NCBI GenBank assembly: GCA_947577065.1
Contig: CANPTT010000009.1
Span: 1-62,063, forward strand
Direction of reading: 5' to 3'
Length of the DNA stretch: 62,063 nucleotides
From: an uncultured Pseudoflavonifractor sp.
Lineage (GTDB): Bacteria; Bacillota; Clostridia; Oscillospirales; Oscillospiraceae
Within the stretch, counting starts at the first letter, position 1. Each line of letters begins with the position of its first letter. Positions 33,923 through 42,170 of this stretch are shown in pieces. The translations under genes were made by a program, and so were the position numbers. The notes below the pieces were generated by a model. The model saw nothing but the letters and a program-made list of their open reading frames with translations. It was not told where the DNA came from and did no database searches.

Positions 33923-34825
33923 TCAGATGATCCGCCGGGCATAGACGTATTTGGCGTCGTAGTTCTTGGCGTACAAACTGCTGATCTCTACGGTGTAGCT
34001 GTTGGAGGAGGCGTGGATGAAGTCCCCGTTGCCGATGTAGATGCCCACGTGAGAGACGGGGGTGGAAACCTTACCGTTGTAAAAGAATACCAGGTCGCCG
34101 GCCTGGAGCTCGCTGCGGGAGACGGATACGCCGTTCTTGAGCTGAGCGGAGGCGGTACGGTTGATGTTGTAGCCAAAGTGGGAGTACACATACTTGGTAA
34201 AGCCGGAGCAGTCAAAGCTGTTGGGGCCGTTGCCGCCCCATACGTAGGGACGACCCAGGAACTGCTTGGCGTAGGCCACGATCTGCGCGCCCAGGGCGGA
34301 GTCGGTGGCCAGGGCGTCCCCCCGGTCTCCGGCGGCGTTGAGGCAGGAGACCATATACTCGCTGGAGGCATACCCCACCGTACCGTTATAGCTCACCTTG
34401 AACCAGCCGTTGTCCATACCCAGAAGCTGGACCACCGCGCCGTTATTGAGGACTGCCACCCGGTCAAAGCCGGTACCGGCCCCGGCCCGAAGGTTCAGGG
34501 TGGCCCCGTCGGTATCCACCTTTCCATAGCCCAGGTCTGCCTCATAGGAGAGATAGAGGTCCACGTACTGGGAGGACATGTAGCCCTCAATGGACTTGTA
34601 GTCTACTTTATACCAGCCGTTCTCCATGTCCTCCAGTACGATGGCGAGCTCCCCTTCGCTGGCGGTGGCCAGAATAGAGGCGTCGGTACTGGCTTCGGAG
34701 CGGAGGCGGAGGCCCCCGGCGTTGACGGCGCCTACTCCCTCGGCCGCGGAGGCGGAGATGACGCACAGCAGAAGAAGGGCGGTGGAGACAAAAGAGATAC
34801 GGAGAAGCTGACAAAAACGGTGCAT
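33923..34825 (-). CDS. SH3-NlpC/P60 cell-wall endopeptidase
   Basis: A 300-residue exported hydrolase: signal peptide (about 1-28), two SH3b domains (about 30-95 and 105-170; GLRLRSEAS and TLNLRAGAG), and an NlpC/P60 domain with Cys206 (FDCSGFTKYVY), His259 (VSHVGIYIG) and a following His. It cuts peptide bonds in peptidoglycan stems. ATG 34825 follows AAAGGA. Its promoter has a WalR-type box over the start point, so it is probably under WalRK control. Confidence 0.92.
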   Translation of the reverse strand: MHRFCQLLRISFVSTALLLLCVISASAAEGVGAVNAGGLRLRSEASTDASILATASEGELAIVLEDMENGWYKVDYKSIEGYMSSQYVDLYLSYEADLGYGKVDTDGATLNLRAGAGTGFDRVAVLNNGAVVQLLGMDNGWFKVSYNGTVGYASSEYMVSCLNAAGDRGDALATDSALGAQIVAYAKQFLGRPYVWGGNGPNSFDCSGFTKYVYSHFGYNINRTASAQLKNGVSVSRSELQAGDLVFFYNGKVSTPVSHVGIYIGNGDFIHASSNSYTVEISSLYAKNYDAKYVYARRII

Positions 34826-34857
34826 AGCGGTATGTCCTTTCTGTCCCTCAGGGATTT

Positions 34858-34884
34858 TGTAACTGAATTGTAACTTATTGTAAC
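34858..34884 (+). promoter_or_regulatory. WalR-type box, three TGTAAC repeats
   Basis: TGTAAC at 34858, 34869 and 34879. The first two form TGTAAC-N5-TGTAAC, a full match to the WalR box of Bacillus and Staphylococcus (TGTWAH-N5-TGTWAH). The third overlaps the -10 box of the NlpC/P60 promoter. Position over and after the start point suggests repression. Confidence 0.7.
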
Positions 34885-34905
34885 AGCTTGAAACTATTTT
34901 GTCAA
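34877..34905 (-). promoter_or_regulatory. Promoter of the NlpC/P60 gene
   Basis: TTGACA (34905-34900), 17 bp, TACAAT (34882-34877) on the minus strand. Confidence 0.85.
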
Positions 34906-34954
34906 CCACCCGTGGGGGGAAATTACTGGAAATTTGCTACATCTTGTGGAAGGA

Positions 34955-34993
34955 CAAAAGAGAGAGGCGGGCACAGCCCGCCTCTCTCTTTTG
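34955..34993. terminator. Terminator of the aldo/keto reductase gene
   Basis: A perfect 18-bp stem with a 3-base loop (GAGAGAGGCGGGC / GCCCGCCTCTCTC core), flanked by AAAA and TTTT. It lies 15 bases after the stop of the minus-strand gene. Confidence 0.9.
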
Positions 34994-35007
34994 CCCTCTA
35001 TTTTTCC

Positions 35008-36129
35008 TTATTCCATGGCCCCGGCACAGCCCTTCAGATATTCTATGATGGACAGGCGCTGGGGACAGGCGGCCTCACACTGGCCGCAGGCGATACAGTC
35101 GGACGCCTTACCCTTGCCCTGGATCGCGTCCTGATAGGAGGCAAGGCCCCGTTCCGTCTGTCCCCAGATGAGCTGCTGGTTCCGGGCGGAGAAGATCCGG
35201 GGAATGGGGATATTTTGGGGGCAGCCTGCCAGGCAGTATTCGCACCCGGTGCAGGGGATGGAAGGGACTCCGGCCAGGGCGGTCTGGGCATCGGCGATGA
35301 CAGCCTGCTCCGCCTGGGTCAGGGGCTGGAAGCTTTGCATGTAGGAGAGATTATCCTCCATCTGTTCCAGGGTGGACATGCCGGACAGCACGGTCAGCAC
35401 CCCCTCCAGAGAGGCGGCAAAGCGGATGGCCCAAGAGGCGTGGGAGACCCCGGCTCCGGCGGCGTCAAGGACTCTTTGAACGGGGGCGGGAGGGACGGCC
35501 AGGGCGCCGCCCTTTACCGGCTCCATGATGACCACGGGCTTTCCATGCTTTCTGGCTACCTCATAATTGGCGCGGGAGGCCACCGAGGGGCTTTCCCAGT
35601 CGGCATAGTTGATCTGAAGCTGGACAAAGTCCACGTCCGGGTTTTCTGTGAGAAGGCGGTCCAAAAGCTGGGGGCTGTCATGGAAGGAAAAGCCCCAGTG
35701 CCTTACCAGCCCCTTGGCCTTCTGCTCCCGGACAAAATCCCAAATGCCATAGCTGTCGTAGGAACGGATGTTGCTGTCCTGGATGGCGTGGAGAAGATAA
35801 TAGTCAAAATATCCCGCCCCAGTGCGCTCCAGGCTGACGGAAAACTGATCCTTGGCGTCTTGGGCGTCCTTTGCCACGCGGGTATTCAGTTTGGTGGCCA
35901 AGGTAAAGCTCTCACGGGGGTGTCGGCGGACCAGGGCCTCTCCCGCCAGCAGCTCAGAGTCGCCGTTGTCATACACATAGGCGGTGTCGAAATAGGTCAT
36001 ACCTGCCTCCAGAAAACGGTCCACCATGGCCTTGCATTGTGCAAGATCGTATTTTCCGTTTTCCAGCCGGGGCAGACGCATGAGTCCAAAGCCCAGCTTT
36101 GGAGTAGCCATCGCTTTGTCAAAGTTCAT
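35008..36129 (-). CDS. Aldo/keto reductase with 4Fe-4S domain
   Basis: A 373-residue protein. The N-terminal TIM barrel (about 1-270) has the aldo/keto reductase Asp-Tyr pair (FDTAYVYDNGDSE), Lys and HWGFSFHD. The C-terminus has two iron-sulfur cysteine sets, CTGCEYCLAGCP and CIACGQCEAACP. Proteins of this layout are common in anaerobes; substrates are mostly unknown. ATG 36129 is preceded by GGAGG. Confidence 0.9.
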   Translation of the reverse strand: MNFDKAMATPKLGFGLMRLPRLENGKYDLAQCKAMVDRFLEAGMTYFDTAYVYDNGDSELLAGEALVRRHPRESFTLATKLNTRVAKDAQDAKDQFSVSLERTGAGYFDYYLLHAIQDSNIRSYDSYGIWDFVREQKAKGLVRHWGFSFHDSPQLLDRLLTENPDVDFVQLQINYADWESPSVASRANYEVARKHGKPVVIMEPVKGGALAVPPAPVQRVLDAAGAGVSHASWAIRFAASLEGVLTVLSGMSTLEQMEDNLSYMQSFQPLTQAEQAVIADAQTALAGVPSIPCTGCEYCLAGCPQNIPIPRIFSARNQQLIWGQTERGLASYQDAIQGKGKASDCIACGQCEAACPQRLSIIEYLKGCAGAME

Positions 36130-36173
36130 ATGATGTAGACCTCCGTTTCGTTGTAAGGGCTGTGCCCTGCGTT

Positions 36174-36890
36174 TTATGCTTTGCCCAGGAATCTCTGAAA
36201 CCGCTCCGCCTTCAGGCTCAGGATCAGTTCCTCCGGAAAAGCGAGGCGCTCCAAAAGCTCACGGGCCAGCGTGGTCTCACCCACCTCCAACGGGTCGTGA
36301 GCGTCGGAGTCCACAAGGATGGGGACATCCCGCTCTTTGCACAGGGAAAGCATGGTCTCATAGTTCTTTACGCAGTTCAGCCGTCGGTCGGGCTTCCAGA
36401 AGGAACTGCCGTTTACCTCCAGAGCCACATGGTACTCCTTGGCGGCCGAGACCAGCTTTTCATAGTCCAGGGGGGTGTGGTCGTCATCTGGATGGGAGAC
36501 CAAAAACACCCGGGGATGCCGCATACAGGCGATCAGATCCTGGGTATTTTTCTCCCGGCCCTGGTTTACATAACAATTCCGATGGATCCCCACGACGCCG
36601 TAGTCGATCATGTCCATGTACCGTTCGGGGAGGGATAACACGCCGCCTTGCAGCACGTTGATCTCGCAGCCATACATCAGCTCCACCCCGTAGAGAGTCC
36701 GGGGCGCGTGTTCCAGGGCGGCAAAATAGATGGGGTCACAGGTCCCGGGGATCCCGGGGCCGTGCTCGGCAAAGCCCAGAAGCTTCAGCCCCTTATCCGC
36801 CGCGGCCTGGGCCATCTCCCGAATGGTGCCGTAAGCATGGCCGCTGACAATGGTGTGGGTATGAATGTCCAGTTCAAATGGGGGCAGCAT
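36174..36890 (-). CDS. PHP-domain phosphatase, YcdX-like
   Basis: A 238-residue hydrolase of the polymerase-and-histidinol-phosphatase superfamily. Metal ligands are in DIHTHTIVSGHA, GFAEHGPG, GCEINV, SHPDDD and DSDAHDP. The layout is that of YcdX-type phosphatases. I start at ATG 36890 after GGAGG; the frame is open further upstream (to 37115) but that part lacks a ribosome-binding site and covers the upstream gene's terminator. Confidence 0.85.
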   Translation of the reverse strand: MLPPFELDIHTHTIVSGHAYGTIREMAQAAADKGLKLLGFAEHGPGIPGTCDPIYFAALEHAPRTLYGVELMYGCEINVLQGGVLSLPERYMDMIDYGVVGIHRNCYVNQGREKNTQDLIACMRHPRVFLVSHPDDDHTPLDYEKLVSAAKEYHVALEVNGSSFWKPDRRLNCVKNYETMLSLCKERDVPILVDSDAHDPLEVGETTLARELLERLAFPEELILSLKAERFQRFLGKA

Positions 36891-36957
36891 GGAAAAACCT
36901 CCTTCTCCTTGCCCTTCAGTATAGCAAAAGTAAGGATGATTTTCAATGCTTCGGGTA

Positions 36958-36988
36958 TAAAAAGGGCCGGAAAGCAGCGCTTTCCGGC
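36958..36988 (-). terminator. Terminator of the small SLH gene
   Basis: GGCCGGAAAGC / GCTTTCCGGCC (36964-36988) followed by CTTTTT on the minus strand. Confidence 0.85.
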
Positions 36989-37021
36989 CAAGTATCTGGG
37001 GCAAAGGAGGTCCTGAACGAT

Positions 37022-37504
37022 TTAAAACAGCGCTCTTGCCGCATCCAGGCCGACCGGCCCCTTCGGGGCCAGCCGGTTTTCCAGCCAATCCATCCGCCCC
37101 ATGATACAGGCCCAATAGAGGTCATCCTGGGCCCAGGGGCTGACGTTTTCATCATCATTGCAGAGGGTCGCTCCCTCGGGGAGGAAGGTGTCAAGCCCCA
37201 GGTGGGCGTCCAGACGGCGAAGAAACGTGGCGCACTCCTCCCGGGTCAGAGGGCGGTCCGGGGCAAAGAGAGCGTTCCCCACCCCCTTTACCAGCTTCAG
37301 GTCATAGGCCCAGGCCACGGCCTGGGCCGCTTCATCCCGGCCCTCCAGATCGGTGAAGGGGTGGGCCGTGATATCAAAGGGGACCCCACCCTGGCTTTCC
37401 CACATCAGGGTCACAAACTCGCCCCGGGTGATAGGAGGCTCCGCGGCATGAGCGGGAAGAGATAAAAGGAGGAGCAGAACAGGAAAAAACAGCCGCTTTT
37501 TCAT
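37022..37504 (-). CDS. Small exported SLH-domain protein
   Basis: A 160-residue protein with a signal peptide (about 1-20, MKKRLFFPVLLLLLSLPAHA) and about one and a half SLH-like modules (ITRGEFVTLMWESQGG, FAPDRPLTREECATFLRRL). It has no other domain. ATG 37504 follows GGAGG by nine bases. It may bind wall polymer or be an SLH-only remnant. Confidence 0.75.
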   Translation of the reverse strand: MKKRLFFPVLLLLLSLPAHAAEPPITRGEFVTLMWESQGGVPFDITAHPFTDLEGRDEAAQAVAWAYDLKLVKGVGNALFAPDRPLTREECATFLRRLDAHLGLDTFLPEGATLCNDDENVSPWAQDDLYWACIMGRMDWLENRLAPKGPVGLDAARALF

Positions 37505-37708
37505 GGATGGATACCTCCAAAAAGGGACATGGGGCGGGACCGCTCGGCTTGTCATGTTTGGGGGATGGCCTAAACAGGGTACCACGTTTTTTTGGAAAAA
37601 TTTGGAGAAAGAGGGAGGAGCCATATTTCGCCAAGGATTTTCCAAAAAATGGAATATACTGTCTTTGACACTGGGCCGCACAGGCCCCTTACATAGGAGG
37701 AGACAGTG

Positions 37709-40036
37709 ATGGCGGAGAAGAGGAGGGCCAAGGCGGCCCGGTCCAAGGAGGAGATCAAGGAGGCGGTGGTACGCTCTCCTCTGCTGGTGCGCTCCGCGGA
37801 GAGCGCCATGCGATTTTTACTGGGGTGGGTGCTGGCGGGGGGAGAGATCTTCGGTGGCTTTTCCCCCTTTGGCGTGGGGCTGGCGGCCTCGGCCGGGTCC
37901 GGGCTGGACGGGCTGATGGCCACCCTGGGGGCGGCTTTGGGGTATCTGACCCTTCGGGGACTTACCGAGGGGCTGCGGTATGCCGCGGCCTGTGTGCTGA
38001 CCTTTTCGGTGGCCTTTGCCTTTTATGATATCAGGATCTATAAAAAGGGCTGGTTCATGCCTTTCATCAGCGCCGGAATGACGGCTGTGACGGGATTTGT
38101 CTATCTCAGTGACGCCCGGTGGACTCCGGCTCAAGCGGTGTTTTTTGTGACGGAGATCCTGCTGGCGGGGGCCTCGGCCTATTTCTACCGGCTGGCGTTT
38201 TCCCCCTGGCAGTCCCCGCGGGAGGAGCTCCTGGATACCCGGCAGGCGGTGAGTCTTCTGTTTTTGCTGGGTACTCTGCTGATTTCGCTGGGAGGGCTTA
38301 CCTTTTTCGGGGACCTGTCTATGGGACGGGTGCTGTCGGTGGCGCTGGTAATGGCGGTGGCCCATGTCGGGGGACTGGGGTATGGAGCTGCCGTAGGGGT
38401 CGCTCTGGGGATGGGAATGGACCTGGCAACAGGGGAGGGGACGGTTTTTTACGCCATGGCCTATGGGCTTTCCGGACTGCTGATGGGGGCGGGCTGGAGG
38501 CAGAGCCGGCTCTTTGGAGCGATCAGTTACATAGTTGCCAACGCGGTGGCGGTGCTTTGGACCTGGGACGCGGCGCCCCGGGTCTCCGGCCTTTATGAAG
38601 TGTTTATGGCGTCGGTACTGTTTTTGCTGCTGCCCCAAGGATGGCTCAAAAGACTTGGAGCCAGGCTTAGCCGGGAGGAGGGACAGAGCACGGCGCGGCG
38701 GGCGGCGGAGTATGTGGGGGATCGGCTGGCAGCCACCGCCGGGGCATTTCGACAGGTGCGGGACTCTCTTCGCTCGGCCTTTCCGGAGCGGGTCATGAAC
38801 GACGCGGACCCCGCCTGCGTTTTTGACCGGACTGCCGAGCGGGTATGCCGCCGGTGCGCCCTCAGGGATACCTGCTGGGAGAAGGAGTATGTGAGTACCT
38901 TCAATGCCCTCAACGACGCTCTGCCTATTATGATGGAAAAGGGAAAGGGGGAGGCTACAGACTTTCCCGCCTGGTTTGCCAGCCGTTGCCTGCAATTTTC
39001 TTCCTTTTTGCGCTGCGCCAATGAGGAGGTCACCGCCCTGCGCTATCGGCGGCAGTATCAGAGCAGGCTGCGGGAAAGTCGGGGAGCGGTATGCCGCCAG
39101 TATGAGACCTTGGCGGATATCCTGGGCGAGGCGGCCTGTGAGCTTTCCGCCGAGCTGGTCCCTGACCCTGTCCGGGAAAAGCGGTTGCGCCGCCATTTGG
39201 TGGGCCTGGGGCTGGAGGGAGAGACGGCGGTCTATTATGATGAGCATGGGCGGCTTCGGGCAGAGGTGACAGGCCGGGGGACAGAGGTCCTGGAAACGTC
39301 CCAGGAGGTTCGCCGGCTCAGTGAGGTGATGGGGCTTCCCCTCCGGTTGGGGGCGGGAGCCCGGGACCGGGTGGTCCTGCTTCAGGCGGAACCCCTGATG
39401 GCGGTAGCCGGGGTGGCGGCTCGCCGCCGGGAGGGGCAGACCGAAAGCGGAGATACGGGGACCTGGTTCAAGCGAGAGGATGGCAGCATGTTCGTTCTTC
39501 TCTGTGACGGCATGGGAAGTGGAGAGGCCGCCCAGAGGGAGAGCGCCCTGGCGGTGCGGCTGCTGGAGGATTTTCTGCGCTCCGGTATGGGAAGCGACGC
39601 CGCTCTGCGGACGGTAAATTCAGCCCTGTCCCTGCGGAATGAGGAGACGGGGGCCTTTACCACGGTGGATCTGCTGCGGGTAGATCTGTACACCGGGCAT
39701 GGAGAATTATGTAAACTTGGGGCGGCGCCCACCTATCTTCGCCGCAAGGGAGCGGTGAGCCGACTGAGCGGCGCGGCGCTGCCTGCGGGACTGGCGGAGG
39801 GAGGAACAGGGCCGGACGTTACCAAGCTGGAGCTTTGCGCGGGGGACTGTGTTCTGCTGGTCAGTGACGGCATCTCCGACGTTGGGGAGGATGCCTGGCT
39901 GCGGGAGCTTTTGACCCAGTTCGACGGGGAAAGCCCCAAGGAGCTGGCCCGGATGGTGATGGAGGAAAGCGAAAAGCGGGTAGGAGCGGCGGATGACCGG
40001 ACGGCGGTGGCAATTACCCTGAAAAAGAGGGGATAG
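37709..40036 (+). CDS. spoIIE: Stage II sporulation protein E (SpoIIE)
   Basis: A 775-residue membrane phosphatase. About ten membrane helices fill residues 25-310; a regulatory region follows (310-560), with a CRRCALRDTCWEKEY segment; the PP2C phosphatase domain lies at about 565-775 (LLCDGMGSGEAAQRES, LVSDGISDVGED, DDRTAVAI). SpoIIE dephosphorylates SpoIIAA to switch on sigma-F in the forespore, so the organism has the core of sporulation. ATG 37709 follows GGAGG by eight bases; GTG 37706 is the alternative. A possible -10 (TATACT, 37655-37660) lies upstream, with no clear -35 or Spo0A box. Confidence 0.93.
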   Translation: MAEKRRAKAARSKEEIKEAVVRSPLLVRSAESAMRFLLGWVLAGGEIFGGFSPFGVGLAASAGSGLDGLMATLGAALGYLTLRGLTEGLRYAAACVLTFSVAFAFYDIRIYKKGWFMPFISAGMTAVTGFVYLSDARWTPAQAVFFVTEILLAGASAYFYRLAFSPWQSPREELLDTRQAVSLLFLLGTLLISLGGLTFFGDLSMGRVLSVALVMAVAHVGGLGYGAAVGVALGMGMDLATGEGTVFYAMAYGLSGLLMGAGWRQSRLFGAISYIVANAVAVLWTWDAAPRVSGLYEVFMASVLFLLLPQGWLKRLGARLSREEGQSTARRAAEYVGDRLAATAGAFRQVRDSLRSAFPERVMNDADPACVFDRTAERVCRRCALRDTCWEKEYVSTFNALNDALPIMMEKGKGEATDFPAWFASRCLQFSSFLRCANEEVTALRYRRQYQSRLRESRGAVCRQYETLADILGEAACELSAELVPDPVREKRLRRHLVGLGLEGETAVYYDEHGRLRAEVTGRGTEVLETSQEVRRLSEVMGLPLRLGAGARDRVVLLQAEPLMAVAGVAARRREGQTESGDTGTWFKREDGSMFVLLCDGMGSGEAAQRESALAVRLLEDFLRSGMGSDAALRTVNSALSLRNEETGAFTTVDLLRVDLYTGHGELCKLGAAPTYLRRKGAVSRLSGAALPAGLAEGGTGPDVTKLELCAGDCVLLVSDGISDVGEDAWLRELLTQFDGESPKELARMVMEESEKRVGAADDRTAVAITLKKRG

Positions 40037-40040
40037 ACAA

Positions 40041-40077
40041 AAAAGGAGCGAAGCGCTGTAAACGCTTCGCTCCTTTT
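40041..40077. terminator. Terminator of spoIIE
   Basis: AAAAGGAGCGAAGCG (40041-40055) and CGCTTCGCTCCTTTT (40063-40077), a 15-bp perfect stem with a 7-base loop, four bases after the spoIIE stop. Confidence 0.9.
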
Positions 40078-40160
40078 GGATTTTGAGGATGGCAGGGCCT
40101 GATCCCCGCTCCATAGAGGAATGGCTGCCGCTGCCGCACAGGGGCTCTGCCTTGCCAGGG

Positions 40161-41201
40161 TCACCAGGCGGCGACAGAGAGCATCTCCGCCAGAGAAAGT
40201 TTATCCCACAGGGCATTCTGGATGGCGGTCATGTTGTCCTCGCTGTGCTCCAGTTCCTGGCAGAATTGACGAAAGGTCTCGGGAAAGCTTTCCGGATGAC
40301 AGGGGGAGAGATGGGCGGAAATTACTGTGCCCAGTACGGCAAACTCCGCCCAGGACAGCACATCTCCGTCCCACGCCCCACGCAGCCAATGGCGGTACAG
40401 AAAATAGGCGGCGGCGCGCTCTCCGGAATGGGGGGGCAGAGGAACAGGCTTGCCAAGACGGGTCTTTCCGGCGGAAAGAAGCTCCTGCCACTGGGGGCAC
40501 AGGATGGACAGCCCCTCCAAGATACACAGGCACTTTTTCAGCACCTCCTGCCGGGGGGGCAGGTTCTCTGAGGACAGAAGAGGAAATTCCTCCTCATAAA
40601 ATTCACACAGCTGGGGAAGGGCCTCTGTCTGCCCGTCGTCCAGCAGCACCTGGACCTCGTTGGCAAAGAAGAGCAGGGCCTGGAGCCGCTGGGAGAGGGT
40701 GGCGTTCTCTACGGTGAGAAGGCTGAGGGCCGTTTCTCGCGCCTTCAGGAGTGGGGGGAGAAGAGGAGGCAGATCCTCCCCGTCGCCGGGTTCCCTTCCG
40801 GCGGTAAGTTCCATATTCTCCCCCAGGATGAGCCTTGCCGCCTCCGGACAGGAGCCGCAGAGACCCCTTTCCCGCAGGGGGCCGTAGTCATAACAAAACC
40901 GGGGGTGAGTGCGGCAGATAAGCGGGGGGGCCTCTTCCCCCAACTGGATGTGGATATGGCAAAGTCCCTCTTGACCGAGGAAGGGGCAACTTTCGCCCCG
41001 GAGAGGAAAGCAGGGGACTCCTTCCGGATCGGTTTCCACAAATGTCCGGATCCGTTCTCCCAGGGGACCGGACAGGGTCTGATACCGGACGGAGGTATCA
41101 GGGTCGACAGGGATCTCCCACCCGGCGGCGCAGCAGGTGTGAGGGCAAGCCCCCGCCAGACAGCGGAAAGCGGCGTAATACCGGGGGGTATTGGTTACCA
41201 T
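40161..41201 (-). CDS. FliB-like lysine-N-methylase / Cys-cluster protein
   Basis: A 346-residue protein. The N-terminus carries a Cys cluster (CLAGACPHTCCAAGWEI, then CPFL...GLCHIH, CRTHPRFCYDY) typical of the FliB family, whose Salmonella member methylates lysines of flagellin. No flagellar gene is in the window. Many non-motile clostridia carry such proteins, so the real target may be different. ATG 41201 is followed by the usual start of these proteins, P-R-Y-Y-x-x-F-R-C. Confidence 0.8.
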   Translation of the reverse strand: MVTNTPRYYAAFRCLAGACPHTCCAAGWEIPVDPDTSVRYQTLSGPLGERIRTFVETDPEGVPCFPLRGESCPFLGQEGLCHIHIQLGEEAPPLICRTHPRFCYDYGPLRERGLCGSCPEAARLILGENMELTAGREPGDGEDLPPLLPPLLKARETALSLLTVENATLSQRLQALLFFANEVQVLLDDGQTEALPQLCEFYEEEFPLLSSENLPPRQEVLKKCLCILEGLSILCPQWQELLSAGKTRLGKPVPLPPHSGERAAAYFLYRHWLRGAWDGDVLSWAEFAVLGTVISAHLSPCHPESFPETFRQFCQELEHSEDNMTAIQNALWDKLSLAEMLSVAAW

Positions 41202-41226
41202 GGGGTTTCCTCCTTCTTGGGGGACC

Positions 41227-42153
41227 TCAGTAGGTCAGCAGCTCAGGCTCCGCCTTTTCGCAGGGCCGGGACTCCAGGATGTCCATAAAGGGGCCGGGCC
41301 CATCATAGGCGGGGTGTTGGTGGATGGAGACGCGGAAGGTGGCGTCCAGCCACTGCTTGTTGCGATATTGCTCCAGCCCCTCCCCCTGGGCGATCAGCCC
41401 CAGAAAGGCGACGTCGTTGGCACAGCAGACCATGGCAAACCGGCCGGGACAGCAGACCCCCCGATATTTGGTGGAGCGCATCATCACCAGCTTGGCGTGG
41501 ATGGTCTTGCCCTCATAGCGCTGGGGGTGGTCCATCACATCCACATACCAGACGCCGAAGTCCTCGTCAGGGATGTGGATGACGTCCTGGGTCAGGTCAA
41601 AGGGACACTCCTCGCCGGTGAGATAATTCTCGTCCACGCCGTTCGTATCCTCCAGATAAATCTCCGCCTTGCGGTTAGCCATGCGGAGGTTCCGGGCCCG
41701 GAGAGAGTCCTTCAACTCGGGGGTGCAACGGTTGAAGACCAGCACATCGGCGGCCTTCACTTTCTCCGCCATGAGCTGGCCCATGTTCCGGGAGTAGACG
41801 TCAAAGGTGCCCGCTTCTACAAAAGTGAAGGTCTGGGCGGCAAACCAACTGGGGGGCAGGTGGTCCAGAAGGGTCTCCATCTGCCACATGCCGTTATACT
41901 CTACCAGTACCTGCCGGGGGTGATATTTCTTTTCGCACTCCCGGAGGAACATGGGAGTCAGTTCCTCCTCGTCCTCTACCGTCACCACGGTGACATTTTT
42001 CAGCAGCGCGGGGTCATATTCCACATCCCCCTCCTCACACTGAAGGAGCAGAGTGCGGTGGTCGGTGGCCAGACCGTCGGCCAGGACGCCGTTGACAAAC
42101 TGGCTCTTGCCCGCGTCCAGGAAGCCCAGGATCAGATAGACAGGAATTTGCAT
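41227..42153 (-). CDS. CobW/G3E-family GTPase 1
   Basis: A 308-residue GTPase with the P-loop GFLDAGKS, Walker B-like VEYNG and guanine motif NRCTPE. A CCPG segment lies in the C-terminal domain. It lacks the usual GCxCC metal motif of the family; the Cys residues at VCCPGRF and CCAND may replace it. It starts 17 bases after the other CobW gene stops, so they form an operon. The role is probably metal delivery or metal homeostasis. Confidence 0.8.
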   Translation of the reverse strand: MQIPVYLILGFLDAGKSQFVNGVLADGLATDHRTLLLQCEEGDVEYDPALLKNVTVVTVEDEEELTPMFLRECEKKYHPRQVLVEYNGMWQMETLLDHLPPSWFAAQTFTFVEAGTFDVYSRNMGQLMAEKVKAADVLVFNRCTPELKDSLRARNLRMANRKAEIYLEDTNGVDENYLTGEECPFDLTQDVIHIPDEDFGVWYVDVMDHPQRYEGKTIHAKLVMMRSTKYRGVCCPGRFAMVCCANDVAFLGLIAQGEGLEQYRNKQWLDATFRVSIHQHPAYDGPGPFMDILESRPCEKAEPELLTY

Positions 42154-42170
42154 GGAAACCTCTCCTTCTG

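Noticed and set aside
37817-39247. A 476-codon minus-strand frame
   Set aside because: Shadow of spoIIE; composition is repetitive Gln/Pro/Arg/His and there is no ribosome-binding site.
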